From positions 1-64,000 of the forward strand of contig CAUJHR010000007.1 of NCBI GenBank assembly GCA_963205195.1: a DNA stretch of 64,000 nt, written 5' to 3'. Numbering within the stretch: position 1 is the first letter of the stretch; every line of letters starts with the position of its first letter. A program made the position numbers and the translations under genes. The notes under the pieces were generated by a model. The model was not told the origin of the DNA. It made no database searches and saw only the letters and a program-made list of their open reading frames with translations. The stretch is from Pseudomonadota bacterium. GTDB taxonomy: Bacteria; Pseudomonadota; Alphaproteobacteria; Rickettsiales; SXRF01. Below are positions 16,356-24,697 of the stretch, in pieces.

Positions 16356-17369
16356 ATGATGCTGGTGCGGCCTGTAAAAATTTCTGACCACGGCGAGATA
16401 TTATCGCTGGCGCATGAAGCGGGGATAGGCATGACCTCCCTGCCTGAAGATTCAGGCGTTCTCAAGGCAAAGATAGAGCGTGCGGTTGCGAGTTTTGAAG
16501 GAAGCGCAGATGCCAGGGGCGACGAGCATTTTCTTTTTGTTCTGGAAGATACTGCCAGCAAGAAGCTGGTGGGGACCGCAGGCGTGGTAGCGCATGTGGG
16601 CATAAAGCAGCCGTTCTATTCTTATAAGCTTTCGACCATTGTTCAGGCATCTGATGTGGTGGGCGTTTATTCGCAGCAAAAAGTATTGCACATGGTAAAC
16701 GATTATACCGGGGCGAGTGAAATCGGCTCGCTGTTTTTGCTGACTGATTACCGCCGTGATGGTATTGGCAAGTTCCTCTCGCGCTGCCGCTACTTGCTGA
16801 TGGCTGAATTTCCAGATTTGTTTTCTGATATAGTAATATCTGAGATTCGCGGGGTACAGGATAATGCTGGGCATTCGCCGTTTTATAGAAACCTGGCCGA
16901 ACATTTTTTCCAGATGGAATTCAAACAGGCTGATTTTGTGAACGCAACAAAAGGCGGGCAGTTCATCAGCGACCTGATGCCTAAATACCCGATCTATGTG
17001 AATTTGCTTGATAAGCGTGCCCAGGATGTTATCGGGATACCTCTGGCTGCCTCGAAGCCAGCTTTGAACCTGCTGGAAAATGAAGGATTCCGCTATCAGG
17101 GTTATGTTGATGTATTTGATGCTGGGCCTACTATGCAGGCAGAGCGCACCCAGATACGCACTATTCGTAAAAGCAGGCGGGTAGAAATTGCTAATATTGG
17201 CAAGCCCGAAAGCAGCAGGCAGTATATGCTGGCAACCACAGGATTTTCTGATTTCCGTGTGCTCCTTTGCTGCCTTGATGAAGGCAAAGATGGTGTGGCC
17301 GTCAGTGAAGAGGCGGCGGAGATATTGGGAGTGAAAACCGGAGATATGGTTCGGTATATTGAATTGTAA
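16356..17369 (+). CDS. astA: Arginine N-succinyltransferase
   Basis: 337 residues, the family length. AstA motifs: VRPVKISDHGEILSLA at the start, SLPEDSGVLKAKIERAVASF, the acyltransferase core EIGSLFLLTDYRRDGIGKFLSRCRYLLMAEF and the family-specific SEIRGVQDNAGHSPFYRNL. It transfers succinyl from succinyl-CoA to arginine, the first step of the ammonia-producing arginine succinyltransferase pathway. The other steps (astB, astD, astE) are absent here; the transaminase upstream could serve as AstC. The ParDE pair separates the two genes. Confidence 0.92.
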   Translation: MMLVRPVKISDHGEILSLAHEAGIGMTSLPEDSGVLKAKIERAVASFEGSADARGDEHFLFVLEDTASKKLVGTAGVVAHVGIKQPFYSYKLSTIVQASDVVGVYSQQKVLHMVNDYTGASEIGSLFLLTDYRRDGIGKFLSRCRYLLMAEFPDLFSDIVISEIRGVQDNAGHSPFYRNLAEHFFQMEFKQADFVNATKGGQFISDLMPKYPIYVNLLDKRAQDVIGIPLAASKPALNLLENEGFRYQGYVDVFDAGPTMQAERTQIRTIRKSRRVEIANIGKPESSRQYMLATTGFSDFRVLLCCLDEGKDGVAVSEEAAEILGVKTGDMVRYIEL

Positions 17370-17529
17370 TTCTAGATTAGTTAGTGAATGTATATTAAGA
17401 ATTATTTTTCCTAAGCTCTAATCTCTAGTTCCTAGCCTCTAAATAACACTAGACCGCCTGAACTTGTCCTAGTAAAACAATTGCAATCAGCTATGATGCG
17501 ATAGTTCAAGGGTTCAAGCGGAGAAAATT

Positions 17530-18336
17530 ATGCAGGATATTTCTATTTTTCACAGGGGTGGTTTTGTTATGTATGCGCTGGCGCTTTTGTCGGTGTATGC
17601 GATCACTGTGATTGTTTTTAAAATATGGCAATTTAAAAAATCAAACGTGTTTGACCGCAGCTTCATAGAGCCGGTTTTGCGTGACATAAAACAGGGTGAC
17701 CGCACACAGGCAACCAAAACCCTGGAAACAATCAAAGGCCCGGTTGCCCGCATTATGCGCGTTACTTTTGAATGTGTTGCCAACCGTGAAATGTCGCAAA
17801 AAAGCAAGGAAGCCGAGATAGCGCGAGTGGGGGCGGCGGATATACGATACCTCGAATCGCACCTGCGCGGGCTGGAAATGACCGCGATGATATCACCGCT
17901 TATGGGGCTTCTTGGTACGGTTATCGGTATGATAAATTCATTCTCAAAACTAAGCGCCGCCGGAACACGTGTTGATCCTTCCATACTTGCAGGCGGTATC
18001 TGGGAAGCGCTGCTTACCACGGCGGGCGGACTTGCGGTTGCAATTCCGGCGCTGGCTGCCCATTACATACTTGACGGGGTGATCGAAAAAGTGCGGGCGA
18101 CAATGAAAGACGTGACCGTGCAGATACTTGCGCTTGAGGATGAGTTCCGCCGCAATGAAAGATTATTTGCAATCGAACAGGCGAAAAAAGCAGAGGAAGA
18201 GCGCAAAAAGCAGGAAGAAGAAATGAAAAAGCAACGCGCCAAAGCCGAGGAAGTGTCGGAGGAACAAAGGCAGACAGCACCTAAGAAGATGTCTACATTG
18301 CATCTGCTTAGTCCTAAGTATACGGGAAATCATTAA
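17530..18336 (+). CDS. exbB: ExbB/TolQ-type proton-channel subunit
   Basis: 268 residues. Three membrane segments are expected: about 12-32, and the pair 110-140 and 155-185, including PLMGLLGTVIGMINSF and GGIWEALLTTAGGLAVAIPALAAHYIL, the MotA/TolQ/ExbB signature. The last 60 residues are a Lys/Glu-rich coiled-coil tail. With ExbD it uses proton flow to energise TonB. It heads a cluster with two ExbD genes and tonB, from which it is separated by a 226-base repeat-filled gap. Confidence 0.88.
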   Translation: MQDISIFHRGGFVMYALALLSVYAITVIVFKIWQFKKSNVFDRSFIEPVLRDIKQGDRTQATKTLETIKGPVARIMRVTFECVANREMSQKSKEAEIARVGAADIRYLESHLRGLEMTAMISPLMGLLGTVIGMINSFSKLSAAGTRVDPSILAGGIWEALLTTAGGLAVAIPALAAHYILDGVIEKVRATMKDVTVQILALEDEFRRNERLFAIEQAKKAEEERKKQEEEMKKQRAKAEEVSEEQRQTAPKKMSTLHLLSPKYTGNH

Positions 18337-18456
18337 AATTCTACTATGCTATGCTGCAAATGCTTGTTTCTTCCGCTTCCGTTGCTCATGTACAAAATGT
18401 ACACTCCGCTACGGTTCTCAGAAATAAATATTTTCGCTATAGCCTAGCGAATTTTG
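18335..18456 (+). repeat. Long hairpin element, family A
   Basis: Outer arms AAAATTCTACTATGCTATGC and GCTATAGCCTAGCGAATTTT pair; apical stem TGTAC (18389-18393) with GTACA (18399-18403) followed by CTCCGC. It begins on the exbB stop codon. Confidence 0.8.
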
Positions 18457-18489
18457 TTAGCATGTATTGGAGTTCGAATAACTTATGGT

Positions 18490-18542
18490 AAACTACTATG
18501 CTATGCTGCAAGTGTATGGATGCCAGCCTGTGCTGGCATGAC
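18490..18542. repeat. Family A left-arm fragment joined to a REP-like half element
   Basis: AAACTACTATGCTATGCTGCAA repeats the left arm of the preceding hairpin, then a single hairpin TGGATGCCAGC...GCTGGCATGAC follows. It lies just upstream of the first exbD. Confidence 0.65.
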
Positions 18543-18562
18543 AATTAGAGGATGACAGACAG

Positions 18563-18994
18563 ATGGAATTTGAAAGAACATCGCGCCGCAGCCTGAACCT
18601 GCCGCTTACGCCGCTTATAGATGTGGTGTTCATCCTTATCATTTTCTTCATGCTTACCACTTCGTTCATGCGAATTGAATCGCTGGAACTTATGCTGCCA
18701 TCTTCGGGAAAGGTTACAGATAAAAAAGAAGTTACTCATATTTTTATACGTGAGAACGGTGATCTGATATTAGGGAAGCGCGATGTAAGCCCGGATGAGC
18801 TGAGCGATACGCTGGTACGGCTTTTCTCGCAGGATCCTTCTTCGCCGGTAATGCTCCTTACTGCTGAAGGTGTGACCATGCAGCAGCTGGTTGCGGTTAT
18901 GGATAAGGTAACAGTGGCGGGCGGGAAAAGCCTGTATGTACGCAAATGGATAGCGCAGGGGCAAGACAGCGCGTTATCGGAAAAAGAAAAATAG
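18563..18994 (+). CDS. exbD: ExbD/TolR-type biopolymer transport protein (copy 1)
   Basis: 143 residues with one membrane segment (about 17-37) containing the conserved channel Asp in LTPLIDVVFILIIFFML (Asp15), followed by a periplasmic domain. It forms the ion channel with ExbB. A second, diverged ExbD starts nine bases downstream, so the complex may contain two kinds of ExbD, as in Xanthomonas-type or Tol-like systems. Confidence 0.9.
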   Translation: MEFERTSRRSLNLPLTPLIDVVFILIIFFMLTTSFMRIESLELMLPSSGKVTDKKEVTHIFIRENGDLILGKRDVSPDELSDTLVRLFSQDPSSPVMLLTAEGVTMQQLVAVMDKVTVAGGKSLYVRKWIAQGQDSALSEKEK

Positions 18995-19003
18995 GGAGGC
19001 AAT

Positions 19004-19420
19004 ATGGATTTTCCCCGCACACGCCGTAAAAAAATAGAAATAAGCCTGATACCGCTTATCGACGTTTCCATGTTCCTGCTGATATTTTTCATGGTGGCCG
19101 GAACAGTTGAAAAATTTGACCTTGTTCCCATCGACCCTCCGGTTTCACGCAACGGGAATATGATGGATGAGGGGCATATAGAGGTATTGCTTGGAACCCA
19201 TGACGAGGTGATACTTGATGATGAAATAGTAACCATCGAGGATATGCAAAAAACCCTGGCCGGGCTGCTTGCAGATAACCCTTCAAAAGTTGTGACCGTA
19301 AAAGCAGATGCGGTGGTACCTGCCAACCGCATGATCGAAGTTATGGATGCTATCAAGGCGGCAGGGGGGCATCATCTATCAGTTCTTACGCAATCGGTTG
19401 CGAAGGTAGATAAGAAATAA
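19004..19420 (+). CDS. exbD: ExbD/TolR-type biopolymer transport protein (copy 2)
   Basis: 138 residues. Membrane segment with the channel Asp in ISLIPLIDVSMFLLIFFMV (Asp19) and a periplasmic domain with VTVKADAVVPANRMIEVMDAIKAAG, typical of ExbD/TolR. A GGGAGG Shine-Dalgarno precedes it. It overlaps tonB by one base (TAATG). Confidence 0.9.
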   Translation: MDFPRTRRKKIEISLIPLIDVSMFLLIFFMVAGTVEKFDLVPIDPPVSRNGNMMDEGHIEVLLGTHDEVILDDEIVTIEDMQKTLAGLLADNPSKVVTVKADAVVPANRMIEVMDAIKAAGGHHLSVLTQSVAKVDKK

Positions 19421-20211
19421 TGGCTGGGTTCTCTAAATTCACAGCATCATTCAACGCCTCACGGGTGGCGGCTATGGAATATCTTGGCCCACAGCATTTT
19501 GCCATGTTGTTCATGCTTGCTGCTGTTTTTCATATTCTGGCTTATTGGGGTTGGACCATGATGCCGGGAATCCATATTATAGATATTCCGGTGCATGCTA
19601 TGAATATCCGGCTTGGCGACAGTGATGTGCAGCAAGCGCAGGATGACGATGAAAGCGCGCCGCAGCCTTTGATTGATAACACAGAACAAATGGAATCGGT
19701 TATGACCAAGCTTATCCGCAAACCGGTTTCCAAAGCCGCAAGGAAACCAGCAGCTCCAATAGCCAGGGCTGAAAAGGCGAGTGCTGAAAAAAGCTCCCAG
19801 CAACCATCGGGAGTTAGTGACAGGAGTGATTCGCCGCGCCAGTTCGTGCGCTTTAACCCGGCAGAAAAGCCAGCTGATAATGATGGCTCTGCAATTGGCA
19901 ACAGTTCCGATAACACTGCCGATACTAAAGCTAGATATGAGCAGATGATCTCGCTATGGATACAGAAATTCAAAATATATCCTGAATATGCCCGTGAACA
20001 AGGTATGCAGGGTAGCACTGTGGTCCGTATCCGCATTGACCGGCATGGAAATATCCGCTGGAGCGAGCTTGAGGGAAATACCGGATACCCTGAGCTTGAC
20101 CGTGCCGCGCTTGACATGGTACGCCGTGCAAACCCTGTGCCTGCTGTACCGGATGAATATCCCCCCGGTGAAATGTTCGAATTCCTTATCCCTGTTAATT
20201 ACACGTTATAA
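19420..20211 (+). CDS. tonB: TonB-family energy transducer
   Basis: 263 residues: one N-terminal membrane segment at about 26-46 (FAMLFMLAAVFHILAYWGW), a long Lys/Ala/Ser/Asp-rich linker instead of a Pro-rich one, and a C-terminal TonB domain (about 175-263: YAREQGMQGSTVVRIRIDRHGNIRWSELEGNTGYPELDRAALDMVR). It transmits energy from ExbBD to outer-membrane receptors; none is in the window. Its TAA overlaps the ATG of rfbC by one base. Confidence 0.88.
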   Translation: MAGFSKFTASFNASRVAAMEYLGPQHFAMLFMLAAVFHILAYWGWTMMPGIHIIDIPVHAMNIRLGDSDVQQAQDDDESAPQPLIDNTEQMESVMTKLIRKPVSKAARKPAAPIARAEKASAEKSSQQPSGVSDRSDSPRQFVRFNPAEKPADNDGSAIGNSSDNTADTKARYEQMISLWIQKFKIYPEYAREQGMQGSTVVRIRIDRHGNIRWSELEGNTGYPELDRAALDMVRRANPVPAVPDEYPPGEMFEFLIPVNYTL

Positions 20212-20771
20212 TGAAGATACAGGATTGCCACATAAGCGGGCTTAAAATAATTGAATTGGAAAAGCATACTGATGAACGCGGGTTTTTCAGTGAGCGCTAC
20301 AGTGAAGCGCGGTTTTCTGAGGCAGGAATTCCCATGCGCTTTGTACAGGATAACCATTTACATTCACTGCCAAAAGTCCTGCGTGGTCTGCATTACCAGC
20401 TAAGCCCGGCGCAGGGAAAGCTTATTGGTGTTATAAATGGTGCGGCGTGGGATGTGGCGGTAGATATTCGCCCTGCTTCAAAAACATTTGGTCAGCATTT
20501 TTCCATTGAGCTTTCGGCAGAAAATGGAAGGCTTTTATGGATACCGGGCGGTTTCGCGCATGGTTTTTGCGTGCTTGGAGAAACACCTTGCGATATGATA
20601 ATGAAAGTCACAGAATTTCGCAACGCTGCGGCAGAAGGCGGCATTAAGTATGGGGATGCCAAGCTTGCTATAAAATGGCCTGTGGAAAATCCAATTATTT
20701 CTGCGCGTGACCACACTCTTGCAAGTTGGGATGAATATTGTAACAATGCTGTGAAAGCGGAGGGTAATTGA
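20211..20771 (+). CDS. rfbC: dTDP-4-dehydrorhamnose 3,5-epimerase
   Basis: 186 residues, family length. Characteristic motifs: HTDERGFFSERY, FVQDNHLHSLPKVLRGLHYQ (with the catalytic His in RGLHYQ), WDVAVDIRPASKTFGQ and WIPGGFAHGFCVLGE. It makes dTDP-4-dehydro-L-rhamnose for O-antigen or capsule rhamnose. rfbA, rfbB and rfbD are not nearby. Translational coupling to tonB on one side and to the glycosyltransferase fusion (4-base overlap) on the other is unusual. Confidence 0.9.
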   Translation: MKIQDCHISGLKIIELEKHTDERGFFSERYSEARFSEAGIPMRFVQDNHLHSLPKVLRGLHYQLSPAQGKLIGVINGAAWDVAVDIRPASKTFGQHFSIELSAENGRLLWIPGGFAHGFCVLGETPCDMIMKVTEFRNAAAEGGIKYGDAKLAIKWPVENPIISARDHTLASWDEYCNNAVKAEGN

Positions 20772-22594
20772 TGAGTTCATGCAGTGTTATAATGGTTGCA
20801 AAGCAAGGCGGAGAGCTGCTATTCGCCAGTATCGAAACTGTGCTTGCACAAAAGGGGCTTGCCGAACTAATTATAATAGATAATGGAAATCCGCCTGATG
20901 TTATAACGCGGCTGCAGCAGCGGAGCCTTTCGGAACCACGCATTAAAATAATCCCGCTTAAGGGAGCGCTTAATTTTGCCAAGGGCTGCAATGTGGCGGC
21001 AAGGCAGGCCACTTCGGAATATCTATTGCTGCTTAAACCCGGCTATCTTCTGCCGCCGGATGCAATTGAAAATTTTACTAAAACTCTCGCCACTGAGAAT
21101 AAGGCCATGCTCTGCGGCGGGGTGGTTACTGGCTATGACGGAAACGTGAAAACTATTTTCCGCCCGGCTATTGTTACGCCAAAATCTACTTTATTCGAAA
21201 TTGTAGGTATAAAAATACGCGGGCAGAAAACTATCCCGGCATCTGAAAATATTGCCAGGAAAATCCCCTTTGAAGTGGCAACTATTTCCAGCGCCTGCAT
21301 GTGCATCCGTGCCGGCGATTACAAGAAGCTTGCGGGGTTGGATGAAGAATTTTTTCCGCAGGATGAAGAGATCGATTTTGCCCTGCGCGTGCAGCAGATA
21401 GGCGGACGGGTGTTGTGTGCCCCTGACGTGCGTATTACCAGGCTGCCAAGCGCAGCAGACGGTATTTCAATTGCAAGGCAATTGCAGGAAACTAAAAATA
21501 CTATCCGTTACCTGAATAAATTCTTCTCGGCGCATGAGCCGTTCGGCACCCTGTTTTTGCTTAACCTGCTTATCATGTTCAATTTATCATTGCATATGGT
21601 GGTAAATGGTATACGTGAGTTTTTGCAGGATTCGCGCAGCTATTTAAATAATCCGCAGGCAAAGCAGCTGTTAATATTAGCGCTGGGACCGGTGAGCGTG
21701 AAAAAAAATGAAAAGCTTGCAAAAAAAATTGTGCTGGTAACGGGTGCTACCAGCCAGACCGGACTGTTTGTTATCCGCCGCCTTATCGCTTCAGGCGCTG
21801 CTGTGCTGGCGGTAAGCAGGAAAGATGAAGTTCCTTACAGCCATGAGAGCTTGCGCTGGATAAAGCGCGACCTTTCCAACCCCGCCTTCGACCTGGATGG
21901 CTATTGCGTGGATGCAGTGGTGCACTGCGCGCCGCTATGGTTGCTTCCCGGACTGGTTACAGCGCTGCATCAGGCGGAGGCAAAACGCATTGTTGCGTTC
22001 AGCTCAACCTTGATATTTTCCAAGCTGCTGGCGGCTAATAGTTTTGAAAAAGATTATGTGCATAAAATGCAAAATGCTGAAAACCTCCTTGCCGAGCGCT
22101 GCAAGGAAGTAGGGATAAAATATACTATTTTCCGCCCGACACAGGTTTATGGTGTGGGGCTTGATTGCGGTGTTACAAGCATTGCGCGTATCATTCGCCG
22201 TTTCGGTTATATATTTGTTTATCCGCCGGCTTTTGGCCGCAGGCAGCCTGTGCATGTTGATGACCTTGCGGTTGCGGTGCTGCAGGCGATGGATAACGAA
22301 AATACTTACGATAAATCATATAATTTAAGCGGCGGCGATGTTCTTACCTACCGCGAAATGCTAGCAAAACTTTTTGCGCTATTTGGCCGCAAGCCCCAGA
22401 TAATCAGCAGCAGCCTGCTTCCATTCGCGCTGGATATGACCGGGAAAATATCGCGCAATAAATTCACCAACGGGGAAATAGCGCGGCGCATGAATGACGA
22501 CATGGTGTTCTTCCATGATGATGCCAAGCGTGATTTCGGATTTAATCCACGCGGGTTCTTAAGCGGTGGGATAAAGGATATTGACGGGTTTTAA
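20768..22594 (+). CDS. Fusion of a GT2-like glycosyltransferase and an NAD-dependent epimerase/dehydratase
   Basis: 608 residues. Residues 1-235 resemble a family 2 glycosyltransferase (VIMVAKQGGELLFASIETVL, IIIDNGNPPDVI, GLDEEFFPQDEEIDFALRVQ), but the usual NPD metal motif reads LLLKPGYL. A hydrophobic stretch follows (about 255-280). Residues 318-608 form an extended SDR/epimerase domain with VTGATSQTGLFVIRRL, FRPTQVYGVG and RRQPVHVDDLAVAVLQA; the Tyr/Lys motif is YVHK, one residue shorter than YxxxK. It probably acts in surface polysaccharide synthesis with rfbC, but one or both active sites may be altered. Confidence 0.75.
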   Translation: MMSSCSVIMVAKQGGELLFASIETVLAQKGLAELIIIDNGNPPDVITRLQQRSLSEPRIKIIPLKGALNFAKGCNVAARQATSEYLLLLKPGYLLPPDAIENFTKTLATENKAMLCGGVVTGYDGNVKTIFRPAIVTPKSTLFEIVGIKIRGQKTIPASENIARKIPFEVATISSACMCIRAGDYKKLAGLDEEFFPQDEEIDFALRVQQIGGRVLCAPDVRITRLPSAADGISIARQLQETKNTIRYLNKFFSAHEPFGTLFLLNLLIMFNLSLHMVVNGIREFLQDSRSYLNNPQAKQLLILALGPVSVKKNEKLAKKIVLVTGATSQTGLFVIRRLIASGAAVLAVSRKDEVPYSHESLRWIKRDLSNPAFDLDGYCVDAVVHCAPLWLLPGLVTALHQAEAKRIVAFSSTLIFSKLLAANSFEKDYVHKMQNAENLLAERCKEVGIKYTIFRPTQVYGVGLDCGVTSIARIIRRFGYIFVYPPAFGRRQPVHVDDLAVAVLQAMDNENTYDKSYNLSGGDVLTYREMLAKLFALFGRKPQIISSSLLPFALDMTGKISRNKFTNGEIARRMNDDMVFFHDDAKRDFGFNPRGFLSGGIKDIDGF

Positions 22595-22599
22595 CTGGT

Positions 22600-22721
22600 A
22601 AAACTCTACTATGCTTTGCTGTAAATGGCCATTTTCTGCGCTTCCGCTGCTCATGTACTAAAATGTACACTCCGCTGCGGTTCTCAAAAATATCCATTTT
22701 CGCTAAAGCCTAGCGAGTTTT
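22600..22721 (+). repeat. Long hairpin element, family A
   Basis: Arms AAACTCTACTATGCTTTGC and GCTAAAGCCTAGCGAGTTT pair; apical stem TGTAC (22654-22658) with GTACA (22665-22669). It starts six bases after the glycosyltransferase fusion stop. Confidence 0.8.
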
Positions 22722-22750
22722 CCTCCGTCCCATGTTACCTTATTATTGTT

Positions 22751-22805
22751 GCGCGCTTGCCTCGCGCCAGCGAGTTTGATTCTACTATTGCTTGCTGCAA
22801 ATGGC
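22751..22805. repeat. Family A right-arm fragment followed by a left-arm fragment
   Basis: GCGCGCTTGCCTCGCGCCAGCGAGTTT matches the right arm of the copies at 46819 and 51744; TTCTACTATTGCTTGCTGCAAATGG matches left arms. These look like remnants of two copies, lying just past the stop of the minus-strand gene at 22817. Confidence 0.6.
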
Positions 22806-22816
22806 TTTCGCACTAA

Positions 22817-23437
22817 TTAACGGGATTTCACAAGCAATTTATCCGGGCTGCATGCAGCAGATGGCGGAGTTAATTCTGACCCTGTGCATTTTACATCAGG
22901 ATGCGCTGCTTCCCTTGCTTCTCTAAGAGCAGGATGTTCAAAATTCTTAGCGACATCCTGTGGTATTTCGCCTTTATCACCCAGGAATGTCTTAAGGGGG
23001 GCATGATTTCCACGGTTGGCCTGCTCCATTACAGGATCCAGTTCCTGCTTGAGCTCTTGCGGGGAAGCGGCTTTTATTACTGTTATATAAGCAGAGCTAC
23101 TGCCGATCTTAGCTACCCCGCCATTTTTTAATTCCTGTGGATGTGTTCTTTCTGAAGCTAGCTGGTATGCTTCATTAGGATTTTTAGAAAGGTCGATTAT
23201 ATTCCCGGTTTCTTTGCTTATCAATACTACCTGCGAATTTTCATCAATCTGAGCTATATGCTTGTGGCTGGTACTCATTCCAATCAATGCCTTTGTAACC
23301 CTCACAGCCTCAACATCAACTCCCGCATCCTGAAATTGCCTGGCAATAGAATCTGGATTAACTGAACCTTTCTGGGCGTCGGTAAGTATAACCTTTGTTA
23401 TTCCTTCTTCGATCTGCGCTTTTGTTAAATCTGCCAT
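22817..23437 (-). CDS. Unknown protein sharing the C-terminal half of the neighbouring 348-aa protein
   Basis: 206 residues, no signal peptide. The N-terminal third is a small helical domain (MADLTKAQIEEGITKVIL...). Residues 80-135 (HIAQIDENSQVVLISKETGNIIDL, then YQLASERTHPQEL..GG, AYITVIKA) align with residues 198-250 of the upstream protein (HDVVMSEMTGNIIDF...), and the helical tail (LDPVMEQANRGNHAPLKTFLGD) also matches. The segment with the upstream protein's Cys159 is missing. The tail has Cys in CTGSE and AACSP. Function unknown. Confidence 0.6.
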   Translation of the reverse strand: MADLTKAQIEEGITKVILTDAQKGSVNPDSIARQFQDAGVDVEAVRVTKALIGMSTSHKHIAQIDENSQVVLISKETGNIIDLSKNPNEAYQLASERTHPQELKNGGVAKIGSSSAYITVIKAASPQELKQELDPVMEQANRGNHAPLKTFLGDKGEIPQDVAKNFEHPALREAREAAHPDVKCTGSELTPPSAACSPDKLLVKSR

Positions 23438-23473
23438 AATTGCCGTGCTTCAGTTGGTTGTTAATATTTATAG

Positions 23474-24520
23474 TTAATGTGCTATTGCTGTTATATCCCT
23501 TGGCGTTGCCGGGCCATTATAAACCACAGAAAATTCGCTGCCGGAAAATTCAGGTTTTTCACCTGAAACTGCCTGCTGCGCCTTGTTTTTTACGGCAACA
23601 GGTATATGTGGTGATTCATGGTTTTCCGGTTTATTCAGCAGTCTTTGCAAAGCTTCTTTGTTGCCCTTATTAAATTCTTCCGTTAGTCCGTTTAATTCCT
23701 GTTTCCTAGCTTCCAATGCTAATTTCGCTTCTGTTGTTTCTAGAGGAATATTCCTTATAAAGATAACTTCTCTCCCATCATCGGCTATAATTGTTGCACC
23801 GTTGTTAAAATCTGGAACAGAGGCTGGAGTAATAGCTTTTTTATAGGAGCGCTCAGAATTTTTAGCTACGAAATCTATAATATTTCCTGTCATTTCACTC
23901 ATTACCACATCGTGCGGGCCAATGTGATATATCATTAATTTATCATCATCTTTCGCCTTCATGGAAGCAGTGAGATGGGGAAGCCTGACTACACTCATAC
24001 CTGCTTCTGTTAATAAAATATTCGCCAGCGGAGAATAATGGCGGCACATAAATTCATCTTTCTCGAAATCACTAAGTCTTACAGGTTCGCTGGTATCCAT
24101 ACGCAAATAATCACCATGCAGGCTGGGATGAAACATTAACTTGTTCATCTGCTCAAGGGAAAGGCCTGTCAAATATTTATTATACCCGCCGAACTGCTCA
24201 CGTACCTTTGTATGTAATGATGTTGTTATATCATATTCGATTTCGATAATTTTTTCTTTAGTAGGTGGGTTAGGGTTGGATGGTGAGAGCAATTCGCTGA
24301 AAGTTTTTCCTGTTTCCAGGTCGATTTTTTCTTTAAGAGTATGTGCGAGTTTTTCGCACTCTATATAGCGCGGGTCATCCTTATCTATAATGAAATCGGG
24401 TTTACCATTCTGGTTCCAGTCGACGCCGTTTTTATCAGCCTGCGGAGATACTGCTTTTGCATTACCAGCTTTCCCAGAAAATAAGATTCGAATATTCTCT
24501 ATTATATCAAATACACCCAT
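23474..24520 (-). CDS. Unknown protein with a possible Cys-His-Asp (papain/transglutaminase-like) core
   Basis: 348 residues. An EF-hand-like loop DWNQNGKPDFIID occurs at 34-46. The central part has DEFMCRHYSPLANILLTEAG (Cys159), then GPHDVVMSEMTGNIIDF (His203, Asp216). The order Cys-helix, His on a strand, Asp on the next strand resembles transglutaminase-like and papain-like cysteine enzymes, but I could not tie it to a named family. The C-terminal region (YKKAITP onward) is shared with the 206-residue gene 36 bases downstream. No signal peptide is visible. A secreted or effector role is only a guess. Confidence 0.55.
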   Translation of the reverse strand: MGVFDIIENIRILFSGKAGNAKAVSPQADKNGVDWNQNGKPDFIIDKDDPRYIECEKLAHTLKEKIDLETGKTFSELLSPSNPNPPTKEKIIEIEYDITTSLHTKVREQFGGYNKYLTGLSLEQMNKLMFHPSLHGDYLRMDTSEPVRLSDFEKDEFMCRHYSPLANILLTEAGMSVVRLPHLTASMKAKDDDKLMIYHIGPHDVVMSEMTGNIIDFVAKNSERSYKKAITPASVPDFNNGATIIADDGREVIFIRNIPLETTEAKLALEARKQELNGLTEEFNKGNKEALQRLLNKPENHESPHIPVAVKNKAQQAVSGEKPEFSGSEFSVVYNGPATPRDITAIAH

Positions 24521-24697
24521 ATATTTCCTAATTAATAGCTATACGTTGCCATAACTTAGCATATTAATGTGACAGTTTTATTACTGGATGTTAATTTTTT
24601 GAAAAAAAGTGAAAAATTGGCTTAAAATAAGGGTTTGCAAGCCAGAAATTTTCTGCGATTATGCCTATCCCACCAATCATTAAAAGCCGGAGTTTTG

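Noticed and set aside
22625-22816. 63-codon open frame beyond the glycosyltransferase fusion
   Set aside because: It lies within family A hairpin sequence and its remnants and has no coding features.
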